Part shown: piece by piece, positions 50,951-59,871 of the stretch | Layout: each line of letters opens with the position of its first letter | How positions within the stretch are numbered: the stretch's first letter is position 1 | NCBI RefSeq assembly: GCF_000712055.1 | Contig: NZ_JOOA01000002.1 | Location: 1,798,001 to 1,862,000, forward strand | DNA from: Ruminococcus sp. HUN007 | Lineage (GTDB): Bacteria; Bacillota; Clostridia; Oscillospirales; Ruminococcaceae | Direction of reading: 5' to 3' | DNA length: 64,000 nt | The notes under the pieces: model-generated | What the model saw: only the letters and a program-made list of their open reading frames with translations | Told to the model about the DNA's origin: nothing | Database searches by the model: none | Program-made: the position numbers and the translations under genes

Positions 50951-52501
50951 TCATTCCCAGTCCTTTACTGCTTCGTTGTAATACTGAATAAGAACCGGCT
51001 TTGTAAGATGATTGACTTCTATGCTTTCCGACTTTTCATCCTTGCCGAAAATGAACATTGCTTCAATGTTTTCTTCAGACAGATACCGTGTGTCTTCCGG
51101 TACCGGATGCTTTTTCCGAAGTTCTGACACCGATGCCATGTGAAATCCCCAGTCGCCGAAGGCAGGTACTTCAAGATGATAGGACCGTACTGAAAGGCCT
51201 TCACTTTCCATGGTCTTCCCTATGCACCAGTAGGCTTTTTTCGCATAGTAGGGTGAAGTTGACTGAACGTTCATAACGCCGCCTTCGTTCAGATGTGCCG
51301 CACACAGGCGGTAGAACACATTGGTGTAAAGCTTGTTGAGTGCCTCGTTGTTCGGGTCCGGAAGATCGACTATTATAACGTCGAAACGTTCATCGGACTC
51401 TTCGAGATATTTATACGCATCATCATTGATCACGGTAAGTCTTTCGTCAGACAGAGAACCGCAGTTTACCTTCGCTATCACGGGATCGGTACTGCACAGT
51501 TCCGTCATGCCCGGATCAAGGTCAACAAGAGTTATCCTCGTTTCCGGATATTTTAAAAGCTCTCTCGCTGCCATTCCGTCGCCGCCGCCGAGAACAAGAA
51601 CACTGTCACGGTTTTCCGCATAACTCATCGGTACGTGAACCAGTGCTTCGTGGTAACGGTATTCATCCGAAGTTGAAAACTGAACGTTGCCGTCTATGTA
51701 AAGGCGGAGATCATCCTTATGCTTTGTGACAACGATCTTCTGATAGGCTGTCTGTTCGGAAAGGATCACCCGGTCCCGGTAAAGACCGCCTTCGATAAGC
51801 TGACCGATGTTTTCCGAACCGAACATTCCGCAGAGCATACATCCAAGCAGAAATGCCGCTGCGATCTTGTATACTGATGAATGTTTCAGCTTTTTCTGAT
51901 ATTTGAAAATGATAAGTGCTGCAGCTGTCAGGTTAAGTGCTCCTGACAGAAAACAGGTTGCAAAGTAACCGAGATGCGGAAGCAGGATCATCGGAAATGC
52001 TACTGATCCTACCAGTCCGCCGATATAGTCAAATGAAAATATAGACGAAAGCGTAAGCCTTAACTCCTGCCTGTCCTCCTCGATAAGTCTGGTAAGCAGC
52101 GGTATTTCAAGTCCGGCGAGAGTTCCTATAGCCAGTATCTCGGCATACATGACCAGAACGTATGATTCGAGGTACAGATTCGAAAGAAAGAGCGTAAGCG
52201 AACAGGTACCGCCGGTAACACCGATCAGTATTTCCACCTTTGCAAAAGCTCCCCACAGATCCTTTTTTATGTACTTCGAAAGAAATGAACCTATGCCGAG
52301 TGCAAACATGTAAAGTCCGATGGTAACGGAGTACTGCAAAGTGGAATCGCCCACCAGATAGGAACTCACCGCACTGATGATAAGCTCGTAGACCATGGAA
52401 CAGCCCGAAATGAGCAGCGTGGTCAGCATGAGCAGACGGTATTCACTTCTGACCGTCTCTTTAATATCAGCTTTAGCTTCTTTCTGTGTGTTTTCCTGCA
52501 T
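50951..52501 (-). CDS. Membrane-bound spermidine synthase-like protein
   Basis: The 516-residue protein has about seven membrane helices in the first 240 residues (LLMLTTLLISGCSMVYELII, IGLYMFALGIGSFLSKYI) and then a soluble aminopropyltransferase domain (AYQKIVVTKHKDDLRLYIDG, VLVLGGGDGMAARELLKYP, ITLVDLDPGM, DVIIVDLPDPNNEALNKLY). Fused forms occur in neighbourhoods with DUF350 and DUF4178, and elsewhere with PspA-type envelope stress genes. The true acceptor is unknown. Its start overlaps the DUF350 stop by one base (TGATG), so the two are coupled. Confidence 0.88.
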   Translation of the reverse strand: MQENTQKEAKADIKETVRSEYRLLMLTTLLISGCSMVYELIISAVSSYLVGDSTLQYSVTIGLYMFALGIGSFLSKYIKKDLWGAFAKVEILIGVTGGTCSLTLFLSNLYLESYVLVMYAEILAIGTLAGLEIPLLTRLIEEDRQELRLTLSSIFSFDYIGGLVGSVAFPMILLPHLGYFATCFLSGALNLTAAALIIFKYQKKLKHSSVYKIAAAFLLGCMLCGMFGSENIGQLIEGGLYRDRVILSEQTAYQKIVVTKHKDDLRLYIDGNVQFSTSDEYRYHEALVHVPMSYAENRDSVLVLGGGDGMAARELLKYPETRITLVDLDPGMTELCSTDPVIAKVNCGSLSDERLTVINDDAYKYLEESDERFDVIIVDLPDPNNEALNKLYTNVFYRLCAAHLNEGGVMNVQSTSPYYAKKAYWCIGKTMESEGLSVRSYHLEVPAFGDWGFHMASVSELRKKHPVPEDTRYLSEENIEAMFIFGKDEKSESIEVNHLTKPVLIQYYNEAVKDWE

Positions 52502-52935
52502 CAGATGATCACTCCGCTTATAACAGCAGAAAGTCCGATGAAGATACCGGCCACCATTATGCCGGCTGCAGTATTGCCTTTTCCGATTTCCTCACTTAGT
52601 CTGTACTGCCTGTTTATTTTATCGATAACGATGTAACCTAGCATGAAGAAGAGAATTCCTGCCGCAAAGTAGAGAAGACTGCTCACTATTCCCGTAGCAA
52701 GTGCCGCGTCCAGAGCATCTTCCGCTTCCGGCGACGCAACTGCCGCTCTCAGGATTATTCCCACACTGATGTTCGTACCGGCTGAAACAAAACCGACCGC
52801 CTTGTTTCCTTTCTTTATTTCCTCCGGAAATGAACACGGAATGATCAGGTCAATAAGAAAATTGCCGAGTGCCATAAGAACTATACCTATGCATGAATAA
52901 AGCGCTGCTTCTGCGAGATCAATAACCAAACTCAT
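52501..52935 (-). CDS. DUF350 family membrane protein
   Basis: The 144-residue protein has four helices in two similar halves (LYSCIGIVLMALGNFLIDLI and LLYFAAGILFFMLGYIVIDK), each followed by a short charged loop with KGN (EEIKKGNKAVGFVSAGTNIS, EEIGKGNTAAGIMVAGIFIG). This internal repeat is the family signature. It stands between the DUF4178 and spermidine synthase-like genes in one operon. Its function is unknown. Confidence 0.88.
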   Translation of the reverse strand: MSLVIDLAEAALYSCIGIVLMALGNFLIDLIIPCSFPEEIKKGNKAVGFVSAGTNISVGIILRAAVASPEAEDALDAALATGIVSSLLYFAAGILFFMLGYIVIDKINRQYRLSEEIGKGNTAAGIMVAGIFIGLSAVISGVII

Positions 52936-52948
52936 AATGTCCCTCCTG

Positions 52949-54073
52949 TTACTTTCCGTTGCTTAAGCCGCCGCCGTCAGACCGGCGTGCATTTATACTG
53001 TCCTGACGTACAGTGCCGGAATACGTGTTCAATGAATTGCTGTCTGAATAACTGATGGAAGTGTCATCAAACGAACTGTACGGAGACGAGTATTTTCTGT
53101 ATGACGATGAGTCAGAACTGTATCCTGTTGAATAGTAAAAACGTCTGTAGTACCGTCTGGCATGTCTGTTGCTCCGGTACGGTGATTCGTCCGTGGTGTA
53201 GGTGAACTTTCGTTTTGAAACCTGAACGAGCACCTCATTGTTATCCTCGGAAGGATAAACAAGGCAGTACTCCTTTTTCGTAAGGATAGCCACTGAACCT
53301 TCCTCACCTTCTCCGGCTTCATCATCCTTCTGAACATACTCGGTCTCGCCCTCGATCGCCGTGATTATGTCTTCAGCAATAAAATCGATACTGTATGCCG
53401 AACCGGCACTGTAAACATCAGCCTTCTGTTTTGCCTCACCTGTTACGGATGTCACGTATGAATAGCGCGGAGCCGCAGTTTTGCTTTGCCTGCTCAGATA
53501 GTGTGATATGGTCTGCGGACTGTAAAAAAGCGAACTGAAAAATTCAAATATCCCGGCAAGCAGTGGAATGCAGAAGACCAGTAACGCCAGTGCCGTGATC
53601 AGATAAGCACGCCTGCGTGTCAAAGCCTCAGCTTTTCCGAGTGCCGCTTTATCATGACGGCTAAGGAAAATATCTTCGGGATCGAGATAATGACCGGCGG
53701 AATACTCGGCTCCGTCCGACCAGAGTTCCTCTGATATGATTTTTTCCTCTGTATCGTCTTCGTATTCGTTAAAATCAGCCTGATCGCCCGGCACGACATC
53801 GACTGATCCGCTTGCGGCAATAACGACCTCGTGACCGTGATCGACTATGTGATAGCCTCTTAATGACGGACAGCGTTCCCCGACAACATGTGTGACCGAG
53901 TATTCACTGAATACATCATCGATACTCAGCCATGCCTCTGCACATCCCTCGGTTCTCTGCATCCGGTATTCATCCCAGCAGTTACCGTCGGCTGTGTTCC
54001 GGTAAGTCACCGACCCCAGAACAACATACTCGACTCCGTCAACAAGCAGCACATCTCCTCTTGAAAACTTCAT
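52949..54073 (-). CDS. DUF4178 domain membrane protein
   Basis: The 374-residue protein starts with a DUF4178 domain (SRGDVLLVDGVEYVVLGSVT, ending AEAWLSIDDVFSEYS, about 1-130). One or two membrane helices follow (YLITALALLVFCIPLLAGIF), then an outer or cytoplasmic domain, then a Tyr/Ser/Arg-rich C-terminal tail (HARRYYRRFYYSTGYSSDSS) with low complexity. It is the first gene of a three-gene operon with DUF350 and spermidine synthase-like genes. The function is unknown. Confidence 0.8.
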   Translation of the reverse strand: MKFSRGDVLLVDGVEYVVLGSVTYRNTADGNCWDEYRMQRTEGCAEAWLSIDDVFSEYSVTHVVGERCPSLRGYHIVDHGHEVVIAASGSVDVVPGDQADFNEYEDDTEEKIISEELWSDGAEYSAGHYLDPEDIFLSRHDKAALGKAEALTRRRAYLITALALLVFCIPLLAGIFEFFSSLFYSPQTISHYLSRQSKTAAPRYSYVTSVTGEAKQKADVYSAGSAYSIDFIAEDIITAIEGETEYVQKDDEAGEGEEGSVAILTKKEYCLVYPSEDNNEVLVQVSKRKFTYTTDESPYRSNRHARRYYRRFYYSTGYSSDSSSYRKYSSPYSSFDDTSISYSDSNSLNTYSGTVRQDSINARRSDGGGLSNGK

Positions 54074-54204
54074 TGTTTTTCCGTTTCTCCTTTCCGGTTA
54101 CAAATACACATTATTTATTATACCGCAGCATCTGTCATGCAGTCAACAGCCAGTTACGCGGAAACACCGGTTTATCCATAAACAAGCTCCGCCCTGTCAA
54201 AAAT

Positions 54205-54233
54205 TTGACAAAAACACCTCATTGTTTTATAAT
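54205..54233 (+). promoter_or_regulatory. Promoter of the ABC exporter gene
   Basis: TTGACA (54205-54210) and TATAAT (54228-54233) are perfect and 17 bp apart. A MITE end (CTAAGGAAACACTGATT, 54,237-54,253) follows directly, in the leader. Confidence 0.85.
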
Positions 54234-54236
54234 TTA

Positions 54237-54262
54237 CTAAGGAAACACTGATTAAGCCGGAC
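54237..54262. repeat. Partial MITE end in the ABC exporter leader
   Basis: CTAAGGAAACACTGATTAAG matches the terminal inverted repeat of the elements at 41,256 and 50,128. The rest of the element is absent; a distorted related stretch lies at 54,158-54,192. Confidence 0.6.
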
Positions 54263-54289
54263 AAATGTTATGAAAAAGGAGAAATATCT

Positions 54290-56158
54290 ATGCCACCAGG
54301 AGGAGGAAGGCTCGGACCGGGATTTCTGACAGAAGAAGAAAAGCAGAACAAGCCCAGAGTAACCAGAGGACTTTTAAAGAGGATCTTCTCATACCTTAAG
54401 CCGTACAGAATACAGATGTTATTTGTACTTGCAGCAATACTCTGCTCCGCCGTGCTGACCCTTATGCCGTCGGTACTCACCGGCCGCATAATCGACGACG
54501 GACTTATCGCAAAAAATCTTAACAAGCTCATTTTCTACATAGTTCTTTCCTTCGGCGTTACCCTGCTTGCCAATCTTATCGGCATTCTGGAAAGCTACTT
54601 AAACACATGGATAGCACAGCACATTACCTACGACATGAGAAATTCCATGTACTCGCATCTGCAGAAAATGTCGCAGCGGTTCTTTACGAACAATAATCAG
54701 GGCGACATAATCACACGAATGACAAGCGACATTTCCGGAGTACAGCAGATAATCACGAACACGCTCACAAGCATTATCTCAAACTCCATCACACTGACCG
54801 TTGCACTGGTCCTCATGTTCCGTGAAAACTGGAAGCTTGCGCTGGTCGGCATAGCTGTAGTACCGCTGTTTGTCATTCCGACAAGAAGTGCCGGAAAACG
54901 CCGGTTCGAGATTACCCGCGAATCCCAGGCATGCAGTGACGAGATAAACGGCATTCTCAACGAAACACTTTCCGTAAGCGGTCAGCTTCTCGTAAAACTC
55001 TTCGGAATGGAAAAGACGGAGTACGACCGCTACGAAACTGCCAACAGAAAAATGATCGGCCTCAACATCAGGGAAAGCATGGCCGGACGCTGGTTCCGTA
55101 TGGCTCTCGGAACTTTTACAAACATCGGGCCTATGCTCATCTACCTTGTAGGCGGTATAATAATGATGTGCTTCGACCCGACAGTTACCGTCGGTCAGAT
55201 AAGCGTGCTCGTGGCTCTTCTCAGCAAGATGTACATGCCGGTAAACCAGCTTTTGAACATTCAGGTCGACTGGATCCGTTCCATGGCCATGTTCACGCGT
55301 ATTTTCGAGTACTACGACATGAAGCCTGAGATCGAAAACGCACCGGATGCAGTTACACCTGACCACGCCGACGGTGAAGTTGAATTCCGCGGTGTGCGTT
55401 TTTACTACGAACCGGAGCGCGAGATACTTCACGACATAAGCTTCAGACTCGACAAGGGCAACTGTATCGCTATCGTAGGTCCTTCCGGCTCCGGAAAGAG
55501 TACCCTTATAAACCTGATACCACGACTCTATGACGTTATCGAAGGAAGCGTGCTTTTTGACGGCAGAGACGTAAAAACTCTCGACCTTGGATTCCTCAGA
55601 GAAAATATCGGCATAGTAAGTCAGGAGACCTATCTTTTCAACGGAACCATACGTGACAATCTCCTTTACGCAAAACCGGATGCCACTGAGGAGGAACTCA
55701 TCGAAGCGTGTAAACGTGCGAACATCTACGACTTCATTGAAAAACAGGAAACAGGGCTTGATACAATAGTCGGCAACCGAGGTCTCAAGCTTTCCGGCGG
55801 CGAAAAGCAGAGAATTTCTATTGCACGAATACTTCTTAAAGATCCGGCACTCATGATATTCGACGAAGCAACATCGGCACTCGATTCCATTTCTGAACAG
55901 AAGATACAGGACGCAATAGAACCGCTCATCGAATCGCGTACAAGCATTCTCATTGCACACCGTCTGTCAACTATACTTGCCGCCGACGAGATACTCGTTA
56001 TCAAGGACGGTGAGATCGCCGAACGCGGCACACACGAGGAACTGGTAGGTGCCGGCGGCGTTTACACCCAGCTCTACGAAACACAGTTCTCAAAGGCTGC
56101 CGAAAAACCTCAGACCGACTTCAGCTACTCCGAAGGTGAAAATGCAGAGGAACATTGA
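54290..56158 (+). CDS. ABC exporter, fused membrane and ATPase domains
   Basis: The 622-residue half-transporter has six helices in residues 35-340 and an ATPase with Walker A (IVGPSGSGKSTLINLIPRLY), signature KLSGGEKQRISIARI, Walker B (LMIFDEATSALDS) and the His switch LIAHRLST. It belongs to the MsbA/LmrA-like type I exporters and probably works as a homodimer. The Gly-rich start (MPPGGGRLGPGFLTEEEKQN) is common in firmicute members, which often come as pairs; no partner is here. AAGGAG precedes the ATG. Confidence 0.94.
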   Translation: MPPGGGRLGPGFLTEEEKQNKPRVTRGLLKRIFSYLKPYRIQMLFVLAAILCSAVLTLMPSVLTGRIIDDGLIAKNLNKLIFYIVLSFGVTLLANLIGILESYLNTWIAQHITYDMRNSMYSHLQKMSQRFFTNNNQGDIITRMTSDISGVQQIITNTLTSIISNSITLTVALVLMFRENWKLALVGIAVVPLFVIPTRSAGKRRFEITRESQACSDEINGILNETLSVSGQLLVKLFGMEKTEYDRYETANRKMIGLNIRESMAGRWFRMALGTFTNIGPMLIYLVGGIIMMCFDPTVTVGQISVLVALLSKMYMPVNQLLNIQVDWIRSMAMFTRIFEYYDMKPEIENAPDAVTPDHADGEVEFRGVRFYYEPEREILHDISFRLDKGNCIAIVGPSGSGKSTLINLIPRLYDVIEGSVLFDGRDVKTLDLGFLRENIGIVSQETYLFNGTIRDNLLYAKPDATEEELIEACKRANIYDFIEKQETGLDTIVGNRGLKLSGGEKQRISIARILLKDPALMIFDEATSALDSISEQKIQDAIEPLIESRTSILIAHRLSTILAADEILVIKDGEIAERGTHEELVGAGGVYTQLYETQFSKAAEKPQTDFSYSEGENAEEH

Positions 56159-56175
56159 TGTGTTCATATCAGAAT

Positions 56176-56245
56176 CATGGGTAAAGGGGCGAAGCCCCTC
56201 TCTAATTAGCCCCCTCCCTCCGGGAGGGGGTTGGGGGTGGGGATA
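56176..56245. repeat. GC-rich double hairpin
   Basis: GGGGCGAAGCCCC (as inside the MITE-like elements) is followed by CCCCCTCCCTCCGGGAGGGGG. It lies between the ABC exporter and the YczE-like gene. It may act as a terminator or be a remnant of the repeat family. Confidence 0.65.
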
Positions 56246-56281
56246 ATTACAACAAAGGTTCTTATAAAGAGGAAAATTAAA

Positions 56282-56941
56282 ATGGACAGTATTAAAAAAA
56301 GAAGAATATTAATGTCAGTTCTCGGTGTACTGACCGGAGCAGTCAGCGTTGCCATATTCAAAATGGCAGCATTCGGCGTTGATCCGTTCCAGTCATTCAT
56401 GAGCGGAGCCGACAACCTTATACCGATAAATTTCGGAACGCTGTACGTAATTGTAAATGCCGTACTGCTTCTCTTCAGTCTTGTGTTCGACCGTCACTAC
56501 ATCGGAATAGCAACATTCATCAACCTGTTTCTGCTTGGCTACGTAACGGAATTCTCATACAAGCTTTTCCGCATGCTCATGCCGGATCCGCCGTTTGCAC
56601 TCCGGATCGTATTCCTTATAGTCGGTATCGTGATAATCTGCATCGGATCATCACTCTACATAACAGCCGACCTCGGCGTTTCCACCTATGACGCAGTGGC
56701 ACTTATCATGTCGGAAAAATGGAAGATAGGAAAGTTCAAATTCATCCGTGTCTGCACAGACCTCTGCTGTGTAATTCTCGGTGTTATCATGTTCATGATC
56801 GCCGGCGGCGAACTTAAAGCAGTCCCGACGATTGCAGGTGTGGGAACGATAATAACTGCATTTTTCATGGGGCCGCTCATTGAATTCTTCAACGAACACA
56901 TAGCACGTAAAATACTTGCAGGGGCCGGAAAAGCCGACTGA
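56282..56941 (+). CDS. YczE/YitT-like membrane protein
   Basis: The 219-residue protein has five or six helices (RILMSVLGVLTGAVSVAIFK, IVFLIVGIVIICIGSSLYIT, GTIITAFFMGPLIEFF) with GVDPFQSFMSGADN and DLGVSTYDAVALIM, which mark the YczE-like group related to YitT but without a DUF2179 tail. AAGAGG lies before ATG 56282; an ATG at 56231 lies in a GC-rich hairpin. The substrate is unknown. Confidence 0.8.
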   Translation: MDSIKKRRILMSVLGVLTGAVSVAIFKMAAFGVDPFQSFMSGADNLIPINFGTLYVIVNAVLLLFSLVFDRHYIGIATFINLFLLGYVTEFSYKLFRMLMPDPPFALRIVFLIVGIVIICIGSSLYITADLGVSTYDAVALIMSEKWKIGKFKFIRVCTDLCCVILGVIMFMIAGGELKAVPTIAGVGTIITAFFMGPLIEFFNEHIARKILAGAGKAD

Positions 56942-57037
56942 AACAGCGCCATTCATAGAATTCATGCCTGATATAATAACACTGGCACTTAAGGAATCTA
57001 TTGAATCTGCATCCGGATAAAATGCATATCATATACC

Positions 57038-57078
57038 AAAAGAAGCAGACCTCAGATTACGGTCTGCTTCTTTTTTTA
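57038..57078. terminator. Bidirectional terminator
   Basis: AAAAGAAGCAGACC and its exact inverse (14-bp arms) with a seven-T run, between convergent genes. Confidence 0.87.
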
Positions 57079-57163
57079 TCGTATTTCTGTCACAAGGTAC
57101 TGTACAGACAGATAATCACATATCTTCAGTCATTCCGGCAGCATCGTCTTATACGCCGGATGC

Positions 57164-58642
57164 TCATTTTCCTCCGCACAGAGGACATCTGCCCTCAGAT
57201 ACGTGATAAACATATCCGCATGATGAACAGGTCGTACATCCCAGAGGGACCGGCTGCGGGCGTGATGGCTCAGCAGCTGTACCGTTTCCGCCTGAAACGC
57301 TGCTGCCATAATTCAGTGACTGCTGTGCGGTATCAGCACCGTAAAAGCCGCCTGTGCTCTGCGGATGACTGTATCCCGCATTATTATTCTGAACACCTAC
57401 TCCCGGCATATATCCGCTGTTATTCTGTACTCCGTTATTCTGCACACTGCCTGACAGATTCACTCCAGGCATATATCCGGCTTCGCTGTCCTGTGCCCCA
57501 TAGGTCTGTCCGTATACAGGGCCGTTGTTCTGAAGGCTGATTCCGGGCATATCTGCCTGATTCCCGTAGTTCTGAGCACTGCTTTGTCCGTAAGCCTGAT
57601 TCTGATAACCATTACCGGCAGAAGCATAGCTGTTTCCGTATGAACCATAATTCTGTACGGACTGCGGATTCGCTCTGCTCATATCAGCGCTGGTGCCGTA
57701 ATTCTGTGCAATCCCTGCAGCCGCTGCACCTGCAGCACCGTTACCGAGCTGTCTTGCTTCGTCCGGATCCGGATCGTATACGGCTCTTTTATATTTCAGG
57801 TCATAAAGTCCGGCCATGAAGAATGCGTGGAATCCTACAAACAGGAAAAGGAAAATTGCAGGGCCGAGGCTTGCCAGCCGGTCAAACAGACCTGGTTTGC
57901 TTATCATTGGCATTATGCTTTCAAAGGCATTGCTTACCGAAGCGCCGACCCCGGTATTTTTATCGTTAAGATTTGTTCTCAGACGGTTTTTGAATATATC
58001 GCCTACGTCCTCAGTAAGTACAGCATCAGTATTGTTTCCCTGCATCGCTTCAAAAGAAGCTGACGGATCGGAATAAACGATCAGCCAGTGCATCTCGTCA
58101 GTAAATTCCGAGAGATAACGGGTATAGGCATAGTTTTCAATGTCGCCCTGCCATTTTGTATCTTCAACCGTAACAACTGACGGAACAACACCGCTCTTTT
58201 TGTAAAAATCTCTTAATACCGAACGAAGCTCCGACTCATCCTGTGATGTGATGACATCGGCTTCATCCTTTATAATGATCTCTGTCGAATCCGGCTTTTT
58301 AAGTGAAGGCGTACTGGAGGTCTTAACCATGAATATTCCGCCGAAAATAAACGGAATGTAGAACAGAAGCACGAGCAGACGGGCCGGATGAAATCTTTTG
58401 GACGGGTCGCTCTGACTGTAAATGTACTTCAGCTTTCCGTGGCTTAGATAGCTGTACCGTTTAGCCCCCGGAAAGAATACACTGCTTATACGGGTTGAAT
58501 TTCTTCTGTCGGAATAACCATAACCGGAGTAGCTTCCGCTGTGATAGCGCGAAGAACTGCGATGATGGTAATGGTGTGAGCTGCTGCGGTGATGCGAGCT
58601 GCTCCTGTGTGAACTGTGATGATGTCCTGATGAATGTGGCAT
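57164..58642 (-). CDS. Low-complexity membrane protein with TPM-like domain and zinc ribbon
   Basis: The 492-residue protein begins with a His/Ser-rich tract (HSSHRSSSHHRSSSHHYHHR). After a membrane helix (LLVLLFYIPFIFGGIFMV) comes a TPM-like (thylakoid acid phosphatase/YgcG-type) domain (about 115-245: IIKDEADVITSQDESELRSV, VTVEDTKWQGDIENYAYTRY), and a second helix (AIFLFLFVGFHAFFMAGLY). Then follows a Gln/Asn/Gly/Tyr-rich tail with repeated short motifs (GYMPGV, QNNG, QNYG), ending in a zinc ribbon (CTTCSSCGYVYHVSEGRCPLC). The His/Ser start and QN tail suggest metal binding or self-assembly; this is inference. Confidence 0.75.
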   Translation of the reverse strand: MPHSSGHHHSSHRSSSHHRSSSHHYHHRSSSRYHSGSYSGYGYSDRRNSTRISSVFFPGAKRYSYLSHGKLKYIYSQSDPSKRFHPARLLVLLFYIPFIFGGIFMVKTSSTPSLKKPDSTEIIIKDEADVITSQDESELRSVLRDFYKKSGVVPSVVTVEDTKWQGDIENYAYTRYLSEFTDEMHWLIVYSDPSASFEAMQGNNTDAVLTEDVGDIFKNRLRTNLNDKNTGVGASVSNAFESIMPMISKPGLFDRLASLGPAIFLFLFVGFHAFFMAGLYDLKYKRAVYDPDPDEARQLGNGAAGAAAAGIAQNYGTSADMSRANPQSVQNYGSYGNSYASAGNGYQNQAYGQSSAQNYGNQADMPGISLQNNGPVYGQTYGAQDSEAGYMPGVNLSGSVQNNGVQNNSGYMPGVGVQNNNAGYSHPQSTGGFYGADTAQQSLNYGSSVSGGNGTAAEPSRPQPVPLGCTTCSSCGYVYHVSEGRCPLCGGK

Positions 58643-58907
58643 AATTATCTCCTCCTCAAAAATGTTTTTCTCTGTGTGTCTGAGCGACTTATCCGCCGCC
58701 CTCTTTTGTTCTTTTCAGATCTCAGGAAATACTGATTTCTCCATATCAGCGATCCTTTTTCTGTAATGAATCTATTATACTACAACTCCGTCAGAAAATC
58801 TATATTTTTCAGATGATTTTTCCGAAACATATATTCCCCCGATATATCAGCGCAAAAGCACCGGTTTACGGATAAACCGATGCTTTTACTTACAGATATT
58901 ATAAGAA

Positions 58908-59350
58908 TCACTGCTTTGGCTTGTTTTCTTCACTTAAAATAAGCGAACCATCCTTACCGCTGACACTCAGTGTATATGAACGCATTACACCGGTGCTGTC
59001 GATAAATGAAATATCGTATGCCGAAAGATCCCCTGCGAACGGAAATCCGGCTGCGAGTGTTTTGCCTGCCTTCAGTTCATCAAGTATGTAAAGTCGTTTA
59101 TAGGTCGAAGAAGTTTCCTGATTTAAAGTAATACTGTTTATTCTCAGCATCCTTATATCCTCTGCAGCCGTAAACAAGATGTTTTCTCCTGCAGTTTCAC
59201 TGAGATTAAAGGTTTCATCAGCTTTTGAGTCTGCTTTCATTTCTGAAGCCTTAAGCGGAACGCACTGGTCAGCCCGAACACAAGAGCAGCCGTTGCCGCA
59301 GATGATGAAACAGCCGCCATAACTAAATTCTTCTTAGTATACTTTTTCAT
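58908..59350 (-). pseudogene. Small secreted protein, frameshifted in this sequence
   Basis: From ATG 59350 (GAGGAG upstream) the protein starts MKKYTKKNLVMAAVSSSAAT, a signal peptide ending LVFGLTSA. The frame then slips near 59,260; restoring one base gives VPLKASEMKADSKADETFNL and the rest of the frame to 58908 (about 147 residues). No known domain is recognised; the end shows TYKRLYILDELKAGKTLAAG. The lost base is not in a long homopolymer, so it may be a true mutation. Confidence 0.6.
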
Positions 59351-59871
59351 TTTACTCCTCTTTCCCTGTAGATTCTTTTGTTTCAAAGGAAACAAAAATG
59401 CCTCTTTTTAATATGTGTCGGCATTTCATATTCTCTGTTAAATATCTTAAATGATTTTTCGTATATAAGCACAACCTCCGTTCAGTTTTGCATTTAAAAA
59501 GCATCAGATTTTACACAGCATTTTTAAGTCGCGCACACGTTATTATTCACGAGTTAGCCAGAAATCTCTGACATACATCTCGCACGAAATGGTAATCAGA
59601 GTCTCTTCGAGACTCTAATTGCTATTTAAAATGGGCTGTTGAAAACAGCACATTTTTTCTATCGCGCCAAAGGCGCAACCATTTTATACGAAACGCCTTA
59701 GCGGCGTGCTGTTGTAAAACAAAATTTTAAACCAAGTATCGAACACACTTTAAGACAATTGAATGATTTCGTTGTTATGGACTTTTATCAAAGGATATAG
59801 TATAATTAACATATCAAACACTGGATTTATACATTCACATGCTATCCCATTAATTGAAAGGAACAATTCAT
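59351..59871. other. Gene-free region rich in hairpins before the NYN/PIN-like gene
   Basis: No gene is supported in these 521 bp. Hairpins seen are AGAGTCTCTTCGAGACTCT (near 59,600), a GGGCTGTT/AACAGCAC stem (59,634-59,652), GCGCCAAAGGCGC (about 59,665) and ACGCCTTAGCGGCGT (about 59,693). The last two form a REP-like doublet like those at 20,213 and 32,022. A TATAAT-like element lies just before 59,810. Confidence 0.55.

Noticed and set aside
54779-55960. 393-residue minus-strand frame
   Set aside because: It is antisense to the ABC exporter and has Cys/His-rich composition typical of shadow frames.
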